A DNA stretch of 14,234 nt from Funneliformis mosseae (lineage: Eukaryota; Glomeromycota; Glomeromycetes; Glomerales; Glomeraceae): positions 1-14,234 of the forward strand of contig CAJVPP010002591.1 in the NCBI GenBank assembly GCA_910592005.1, written 5' to 3'. The position numbers and the translations under genes were made by a program. Position 1 is the stretch's first letter. The number at the start of each line of letters is the position of its first letter. Positions 8,006-14,234 of this stretch are shown here, one piece after another. The notes beneath the pieces are model-generated. The model saw only the letters and a program-made list of their open reading frames with translations, was not told where the DNA came from and did not search any database.

Positions 8006-9029
8006 ATGATTGAAAAAAAATTATGTGGTTATAGATTAAAGGTAGACTAGTAACACTCTAATAAAAAAGGTCAAGCTCTTAAAAATAATATAAAGTACCC
8101 TTTCTTCTTGTATAAGATCCAGAAAAATTTGAAAGAGGTGTTAGCAAAATATGAAATTGAAGTAATATTTCACAAAACTGAATTAGGATTTGCTGGAAAA
8201 ATGTATGAACCTTTCTCTGATTTTCAGTCAAATTTTTTGCAGAATATTAGATTGAATAACAGATATACCATAGTTTATACTAAGTAAGTTCTTTCCGCTA
8301 CTTGTTAACTTACCTTTATATATTACAAATATATAATATTATTGTTTTATGAAAAGAAACTCACAAAATCAATAATAAGAATGAAGTTTTATTATATTGA
8401 CTTAAGGATATATAACTAATATAAGAACTATTATTAAAAGTAATAAAGCAATTTACTGTAAATAAATTTCAGTAATTCTTCATATGTGTATTCATATTGC
8501 CAAAGTTATTAGAAAAAATATATCATTAAACTTGCAGTTTAAAGTTATTAATGAGAAAAGTACAGATCACATAGATTACAAAAATGCTTAAGGAGCTAAT
8601 TTGTATTATAGAAGACAAATAATATTAAATTACTATTAAGTTCACTCAGATTAATATGAAATATTTTGCTTTAGTAATATATGTTTAGTTTTAAGTTTTA
8701 TTTGCTAACTGATTTTTATATTATACAATGCGAAAGTACTTTTCAAACTAATAAGAAAAAATGAAAGTGAGTGATGCTTTCAAGAAAATATAATTATCTC
8801 TTTGAAATTGTGACTATAACTACAGAATAGTATTTTTTTCTTTATATCTCAAACAGAATTTCTTATACAAGTAAAAATTCACTTAATATCTAATAAGTTT
8901 AGAGAAAGAAAAGAATTTGTATAAAATATGAATAGGTAATAAAGTTTATTGAAGAATAGGGTGGATGTTGAGAAGGAGCCAGTAATAAAAAAACAACAGG
9001 TTCAGAGTTATTTCAAAAAAAAGCAGTAA
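8006..9029 (+). pseudogene. CRN-type protein C-terminal region with PD-(D/E)XK-like remnant
   Basis: One frame runs from ATG 8006 to 8283 with two stops (TAG, TAA at 8048-8053); the 77 codons after them (8054-8284) are open and include TELGFAGKMYEPFSDF and NNRYTIVYTK. It meets a perfect GTAAGT donor. After a likely intron the similarity continues: HIAKVIRKNISLN (about 8478), FKVINEKSTDHIDY, and after a frameshift LKELICIIEDK. The IDY...E-D-K arrangement fits a PD-(D/E)XK nuclease core. Further on come YNYLFEIVTITTE (about 8800), then RVDVEKEPVIKKQ and QSYFKKKQ with stop TAA 9027-9029. The order and the basic C-terminal end match, from memory, the C-terminal part of CRN-type proteins expanded in Glomeromycotina. 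Any N-terminal header or NTPase part is not seen upstream. Frameshifts and stops make it non-functional. Confidence 0.55.
8284..8472 (+). other. Probable spliceosomal intron remnant
   Basis: A consensus donor GTAAGT starts at 8284, and an acceptor TTTCAG ends at 8472, giving 189 bases. Protein similarity stops at the donor and resumes just after the acceptor. The joined frame is not maintained exactly, so there is an indel near one junction or the true acceptor lies a few bases away. Confidence 0.45.
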
Positions 9030-9173
9030 TTGTGTATATAGTATAAGCATCATATATCATAGCATTGACCTGATATATTTTTATCTTGTATTAATAAGCT
9101 TATTACATAATATTGAATAATTTTTCATATATTAAATATCATCTATCATATCATTTGAGCTTGAAGTTGAGAG

Positions 9174-9332
9174 AAAGCTAGGCTTGAAGCATCGAGATAG
9201 AGCTATGCTGAGCTTGAGATCAGAATTTTAAAACTAGATTAGGATCAGGTAAAAAGTACTAATTGGTATAAGGATGTTAAAAAACTCAAAAACATCATTA
9301 ATCTGATCAGCAGAAAAGATGCATTTGTCTAG
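9174..9332 (+). other. Possible coiled-coil protein fragment
   Basis: One plus-strand frame reads KARLEASR, then after a stop YAELEIRILKLD, and after another stop DQVKSTNWYKDVKKLKN, ending at TAG 9330. The Leu/Ile spacing is heptad-like. Long coiled-coil segments of this kind are common in Rhizophagus proteins. The fragment is short, carries two internal stops and has no recognisable continuation, so chance cannot be excluded. Confidence 0.3.
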
Positions 9333-10195
9333 ATAATAAAAATTTTCTTTTGAAGTATGGGTATGATTAAAAATTGAAAATTGTTATCCCAAAAAGAATA
9401 CAAAAAATTAAAGAGTTTGTTGATAAAGCATTCAAAGTTTTGATCTTCTATAATCAATCAACTTATATACATGTAATTTATATATTTAATTTTTTTGTAT
9501 ATTATAAGTTCAAAATAATGGTTATGATCTAATAATCATGTATATTAGTTTGTTTATCATGTAATACAATTACAAGCTGAATTATATAATTTATTTATTA
9601 CATTAATAAAAAGTTTATTTGAAAAAGCTATATATTATATCAATGATGAATAAAAAAAGTAAGACCTAAATTTTCACTTGAAAAATAGATTATTTAGTTG
9701 TTAAAATCTTCAATTAAGAATGACGAAAAAGGAAATAGTTCAATAGCCCTTGTCAAATAAATCACATCTTTTATGAATTTGAATTTGATAAATAAATGTG
9801 CAATAATATTAATTCTCTTTTAAGAAATATTATTTTACATAGTCTGTGCGAGTAGAAGAGATATAGATAAAAGAAAATTTATAGATATTGGTGAGAAATC
9901 AGATAGAGAAAGAGTATGGTAGTAAGATTCTCGTAGTTAACAATATATGTAAAAATAAGTCAGTTGTAGAAATTTATAAGAAAACCTAAGAGAATAAAGA
10001 AATAACTTAATGCTGTAAGATGTGTATTAATTGCTATTTATTTTATTATATTGTATTCTTTCAGAAAAATAAAATTTTATCTGCATCAGAACATTAGATT
10101 TTTATAATATATAACATTGCAAAGTTATAAAAAAATATATTATTATGTTTTAAATTATAGTTAAAAATTATAAATTTGTTCTATTAATTATTGTA
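9333..10195. other. AT-rich region, no feature recognised
   Basis: No convincing similarity is seen. Short open stretches occur on the plus strand, for example about 9720-9758 (NDEKGNSSIALVK) and about 9870-9905, each ended by stops. They could be further worn protein fragments but I cannot assign them. The minus-strand pseudogene to the right ends near 10200. Confidence 0.45.
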
Positions 10196-10367
10196 ACCTT
10201 GATCTTTTTTCTCACTTTTATAGAAATATTTTTAATCTTATCATATAGATTATTTTTATCATCAAATAGTCTTTTTTTGTGAATGTTAGTTGCTATCACT
10301 TCTCCTATTTCTCTAATTATTCTTAATTTATATATTTCTGCAGTATTAGCATCTAATTATTCATTAT

Positions 10368-10429
10368 CTATGCAATAAATGTAAGATTATATAGTAATAA
10401 TTATATAATAAAAAGTCATCAACTCATAC
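10368..10429 (-). other. 62-bp intron in the CRN-type pseudogene
   Basis: Minus-strand donor GTATGAG begins at 10429 and acceptor GCATAG ends at 10368. Removing it joins GCA-G to AT-AAT and keeps the frame from the FSAG motif into DNE*LDANTAEI, the start of the helix-hairpin-helix segment. Length and frame preservation make this the best-supported intron in the window. Its presence argues that this copy arose by DNA duplication and not through a spliced RNA. Confidence 0.65.
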
Positions 10430-11248
10430 CTGCAGAAAATTCAGCACAGGTTGAAAATATATACCTGTAAAAGTCTTTAAAATTATCACAATTTATTATA
10501 AAATAATTATCTTTTAAATCTTTCGAATACTTTATTGTCTTAGGTCTATTAGTGCAGTTTAAAAAAACTTATCGCTTAATACTAATATATAAATTTTGCA
10601 ATATTTTAAAACCTTTATCAGCTTTTTCATACTTATTTTCTACCATATTCTTAGATAAAGTTTAGGCTTGTTCAGCTATAGAATTTGAAGATTTAACCTA
10701 AATAGCAATAAGATAATTATCTAAAAAAAAAAATATCTATAAGGCATCTTCACTATTCTTAAATACTATACCAAATGATAAGTGCACATGTTGCATTATG
10801 TTAGAATATTAATGTTCAAGTTTTATATAATATTTTTCTACAGTTGGAAGCTGAAATTTATGATATAATAAAGTTCCTTGAGCATTATAATATGCATCTC
10901 TGAAGAGTTCTTATAATGTTACCATTTTATATAACTCTTTAAGAAGTTGAAAATATAGGATCCAAAATTATATATTAAAGTCTTCAAAATCCTGCTATAA
11001 GACCTGAGATTCCTGATCAATCTCCATATCCCAAAATTTATCTACTTTGAATTTTGCAAGTAAGGTTAATATCAACACCTAAATATATGACATGCGGACA
11101 TAAAATATATCAAGATTATCAGGTATCATTTTCAAATTAATAATACTTTTTGATAAGAGATTAATATAAGATTTGTTAACACTATTAATAAAAAAAATTG
11201 TCTCTCTTAAATACGAGAATGTTAAGGATAACACAATATTGAGAAATT

Positions 11249-11291
11249 GGACAATTTTGGACAATTTTTGACAGGTTATAGACAGGTTATG
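11249..11291. repeat. Paired 10-11 bp tandem repeats
   Basis: GGACAATTTT (11249-11258) is followed by GGACAATTTTT (11259-11269), then GACAGGTTATA (11270-11280) and GACAGGTTATG (11281-11291). Two related units are each duplicated, all sharing GAC. This interrupts the CRN-type pseudogene in a part (about 11060-11330) where protein similarity is poor, so it may belong to a small insertion. Confidence 0.7.
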
Positions 11292-13079
11292 AATACATTT
11301 TTTTATGTTCAAAACCTTGTCCAAAATATTTAAAATTAAAAAATATATTCAAAACCCAACACTAGATAGCATGTATAACTACTGGTTTTATAATGATTAT
11401 AACTTCTTCAAACAGATATTTTTTCATAAGATATTAGTTGATAAGTTATATAATAAACTTATAATTTACTTTATGTGTATTTTTACCAATTACAGTTAAT
11501 AATACTCTAAAAAAATTTTTTAAAGCTCAGAATTGTTCACTAATATTACTAATATAGTGATAGAAAGTTTTATTATAATTGATATAATCTGTCAGTCTTG
11601 TTTGAACTTGTATCATATATAAGAAAATATTCTTTATCTCTCTATCTAAAAGAAAACAGAGTAGTAGATATAAAAGATTATATGTTGATTCTTTAATCAT
11701 TTTCTTAAGAGGAGCTTGAATAGTTTCAGCTAAGATTGGTACATAGAATCTTTTTCCTTGACTGCAACTTAATGACCAAATAGAACGTACTATTTCTTGA
11801 ATCAGATTTAAATTACCTTTGCTAATACTATACTATGAAGACAATTTAGCTCATTGATGTCAAGAATGATAATATTAATATTACTATTAATATCTCTAAT
11901 AATAATATCAAGTGTGTTCATAATTTTGAATTTATGCTAATTATCATTACACATCAAAGAAAAATGATAAAAACTTATTATCACACTAAAAATAAAGTAT
12001 TCATAAAGTATTTACAGTGCAATTGATACAATTCCAGTAAAGATCTCATTCTCTAATATATTAATATCACTATTAAATATAATATTGATAAATAACACTT
12101 TTTTATTATCAAATTATTCTAAAAGTTCTTTATCCTCTACATTGTAATTTATGTAATTTTGAACATAGTCTTCTATTTAAATTAGAAGTTCTTGAAGAAA
12201 TTGATTTTTTCCTGTATCTGATCTATTAGTAAGGATGGAAATATAATATTCTTATTTATCGTAGATTTTGTTCTTGCTAAATCTAAACCTCTGACGAATT
12301 CCATTTTACAATTGATTACCATTAAGTAATATTTTAAATGTTTTATTTTATCCTTATAAAGGAAATTCAGTACTAAAGAAATTTATAAGCTAGTATAAAG
12401 TTAGTACATAATCTGAAAATTAAAGAAAACAAGTATAAGATAAATATACTGTAAGCTTTTGAATCTCATTAGGTTGTTTTAATTCTTTTATCCAGTTGTA
12501 AATTAAATCAATGTTATTCCAATCAATCGTTTCTATGTGTTCAATAGTGATAAGTTAGAATATAAAAACTAAGATAACACAAGCTATTTAACTAGATACC
12601 ATACCTTGTGTGATGCCTTTTTAGGAAGGATCTGCTTTAACGCGAAAAAAAAAAGATCAGACTAAACTTGATAGTTTTATTATTGCAAGTTTCTTGTTTA
12701 AAAGGTAAAACATTAGGAGATACTTATCAGTAGTGTGTGCTTGTATGATGATGTTACTTTTATTAGCTGCATTTTTATTCAAAAAATAATTTAAAATAAG
12801 TTTGATAGGCACTAACTCTTCACCTTTATTTTTAATTTATTTCTCAGTAATAATATTCTTAAGATTATCATTAATAGAAATCTTTCAAAGGTTCAAAGTA
12901 TCAGGATCATTGATTTTTAACATTCCTTTTTTTCCAAATAAGAAACTTAGATCTTTAATTTTAAGATCATTAAAGTTGACTTCATTTTTATTAATATCAT
13001 TTTTATCATAAATGGAAATTGTAAAAGAATCAGAAAGAGTAGTCATTCCTAGGAATATACAATTTAATGACACTTTCAT

Positions 13080-13499
13080 TTTGGGGATAATTTTTTAAAG
13101 CAATAGAATGAATTTTTAGTAAAAGTATTTTTTAGAGAAAAAAGTTTTGAGGAAACTTGAAATTTGAGGATATGTATATCCTTTATACCTTTTTGAATAC
13201 ATTGTGAAATAAACTTTTTGTGACTTTTTTTATGGCTTTTTTGTGACATAATACAGTAAAAAATTAAAAAGCATAATTTATTTCATATACGAAAAAATGA
13301 TTAATACAATTTATTAATACTCTCGATTCTCTGATGAATTCTTAGAGTATTTATTAAAAAATTGATAATGTTACGTTAGGGTGTTCCAAATCAAAACTTT
13401 GTTAAGTATCATATAAAAATTTACTATTAAAGATTTTTTTAACGATCATTTAATTTCTGCCAGTTATATCGGTTAAATGGATCAATTGGACTTTTTTGT
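13080..13499. other. 5' flank of the CRN-type pseudogene
   Basis: No coding similarity is clear between the start codon of the CRN-type pseudogene and the next remnant. On the minus strand GTCACAAAAA occurs twice (13238-13247 and 13215-13224), 23 bases apart, about 140-170 bases before the ATG. This position could suit promoter elements, but two copies of a 10-mer in A-rich DNA are weak evidence. Confidence 0.35.
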
Positions 13500-13907
13500 C
13501 AAATATTTTAAAAATTGTAATACATAATGAAGTTTTTGACTTTTAGTTTTTTACAGTAATAAAGACAATTATTTTTTTAGAAAAAAAATTTTCAAATAAT
13601 TGATCCGCTTTTCTAACTCTTTTTGCATCATCTAGAATTATATTATTCTTCAAATTTAAGTTACACAATATAGTTGATTTTTTCTTTGCTCCCAGACCTT
13701 TTAATACTGGATTTGTTAATATTTTCAAATGAATTAGAACCAATATAAGCATTGTTTAGTTTTAGTTCATCCATCTCATTTAAGATTTCATTAATTTTTG
13801 TGATTTGTCATTTTTATTTGCTTCTAATTTTTGAGCTTGTATTTCACGAGCTTTTTTTAATAGATGGACATGGCTTGAAATTCTTTCCATTAAATAATCC
13901 GAAATCT
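13500..13907 (-). pseudogene. Second P-loop protein remnant (CRN-related), truncated
   Basis: After a possible acceptor TTTTACAG ending at 13908, the minus strand reads ATG (13888-13890) MERISSHVHLLKKAREIQAQ, a charged, coiled-coil-like N-terminus that closes at a stop. Shifting one frame gives INEILNEMDELKLNNAY and SFENIN. Shifting again gives NPVLKGLGAKKKST, NLNLKNNIILDDAKRVRKA and DQLFENFFSKKIIVFI down to a stop at 13543. Just beyond, KTSLCITIF (about 13520) looks like the end of a P-loop (GKT/S) whose preceding part has been lost. I recall such a segment in front of an NTPase domain in Rhizophagus multi-copy proteins. Two frameshifts and missing downstream domains mean that only about 130 residues can be followed. 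It lies upstream of, and in the same direction as, the CRN-type pseudogene. Confidence 0.5.
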
Positions 13908-13908
13908 G

Positions 13909-14234
13909 TAAAATTCAATTTCACATAATTTTAGTAGCTTTTATGTAGTAATAAAATTCAAATGCATACATAGCGACCTTAGGAACAATGTAACACTTTG
14001 TTTTTTTGAAGAAGTTTAAAAAAGCGAAACTTTTCCTATAGAGGAATTGTTCAGAAATAGTTATTTTGTTATATTTGAAATATGAATAGCTTTTTTAAAA
14101 AAAAGCAGCTAGTTGCATGAAAGAGACGGTTATTTAGAATACTTTCGCGAAATCTAAAAAGAAATTAATAAGAAGAAGTCAAAGAAATTGAAGTTTAAAA
14201 ATGTATTAGTTTTAATAGGAAATTTATTATAAGC
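13909..14234. other. Right edge, no gene recognised
   Basis: On the minus strand this precedes the possible acceptor at 13908, so it may be intron or leader of the truncated P-loop remnant. It is slightly less A/T-monotonous than the rest (for example TTTCGCGAAAGTATTC near 14140). No reading frame of note is present. Confidence 0.4.

Larger units (their letters stand above)
10200..13079 (-). pseudogene. CRN-type effector-like gene: header, P-loop NTPase, nuclease-like, HhH
   Basis: Almost the whole architecture survives on the minus strand. ATG 13077-13079 starts a frame carrying the ubiquitin-like CRN header (MKVSLNCIFLG, NDLKIKDLSFLF, DPDTLNL). That frame goes on to about 12680 (GEELVPIKLI, IIIQAHTTDKYLL) with stops at 12885 and 12837. 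Next come NNIDLIYNWIKELK and LTVYLSYTC (12420-12530), a Walker A remnant RSDTGKN (12204-12224, first Gly lost), Walker B IIILDINE (Asp codon 11859-11861) and FYVPILAETIQAPLKKM (about 11700-11750). LLAKFKVDKFWDMEIDQE (about 11020) and LPTVEKYYIKLEH (about 10830) precede a nuclease-like motif IAI*VKSSNS (stop 10698-10700, Lys 10692-10694). FSTCAEFSAG leads into a 62-bp intron, then DANTAEIYKLR and GEVIATNI, a helix-hairpin-helix tail (about 10240-10350). Published CRN analyses describe this header, NTPase and restriction-fold nuclease layout. About 20 stops and several shifts make it dead. Confidence 0.72.

Noticed and set aside
11079..11499. Two short overlapping frames on opposite strands (minus 11079-11324, plus 11305-11499)
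   Set aside because: The minus frame lies in a poorly conserved part of the CRN-type pseudogene, and the plus frame is antisense to it. Neither has independent evidence.
12802..13011. Plus-strand 69-residue frame
   Set aside because: It is the antisense of the CRN-type header, which has recognisable similarity on the minus strand.

Overview
The window looks like a repeat-rich, gene-poor nuclear segment from an arbuscular mycorrhizal fungus (Glomeromycotina, most like Rhizophagus). This is inferred from the extreme A+T bias and from degraded protein remnants that match, from memory, multi-copy families of that group: CENP-B/pogo-type transposases, a zinc-finger/DDE transposase, and Crinkler (CRN) type proteins. 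I see no intact protein-coding gene, tRNA or rRNA. What can be recognised is dead: protein similarity stays readable over hundreds of bases but is cut by many stop codons, mostly where a W, Q or R codon could have become a stop by C-to-T or G-to-A change.

Layout. 1-1449 (+): a decayed DDE transposase that runs off the left edge. 1606-2344: a 739-bp terminal-inverted-repeat element flanked by TA, built of GAGTC/ACTCG arms around seven 44-52 bp hairpin-bearing repeat units; it is the least decayed and most CpG-rich part of the window. 2725-3340 (-): the N-terminal half of a Tigger/pogo transposase. 4450-7221: a dead pogo-type element of about 2.77 kb with 18-bp TIRs next to TA, whose minus-strand transposase can be followed from its HTH (about 7045) through the first catalytic Asp (6555-6557) to its Asn/Asp-rich C-terminus (stop at 4837). 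That element carries further insertions: a 172-bp pogo-type MITE (4626-4797), a 98-bp poly(A)-tailed retroposed sequence flanked by 16-bp direct repeats (5910-6038), and unassigned sequence up to about 6483.

The right half is a graveyard of CRN-type genes. 8006-9029 (+) encodes the C-terminal part of a protein with a PD-(D/E)XK-like nuclease remnant and an intron donor. 10200-13079 (-) is a nearly full-length CRN-type pseudogene: ubiquitin-like header, P-loop NTPase, nuclease-like domain and helix-hairpin-helix tail, with a recognisable 62-bp intron. 13500-13907 (-) is a third remnant that stops at a P-loop. A short coiled-coil-like fragment lies at 9174-9330.

The genes do not work together as a pathway. 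The common theme is transposons nested in transposons, next to dead effector-like NTPase/nuclease genes, all apparently worn down by the same C:G to T:A mutation. Family assignments rest on recognising translated sequence by eye and were not confirmed by any search.
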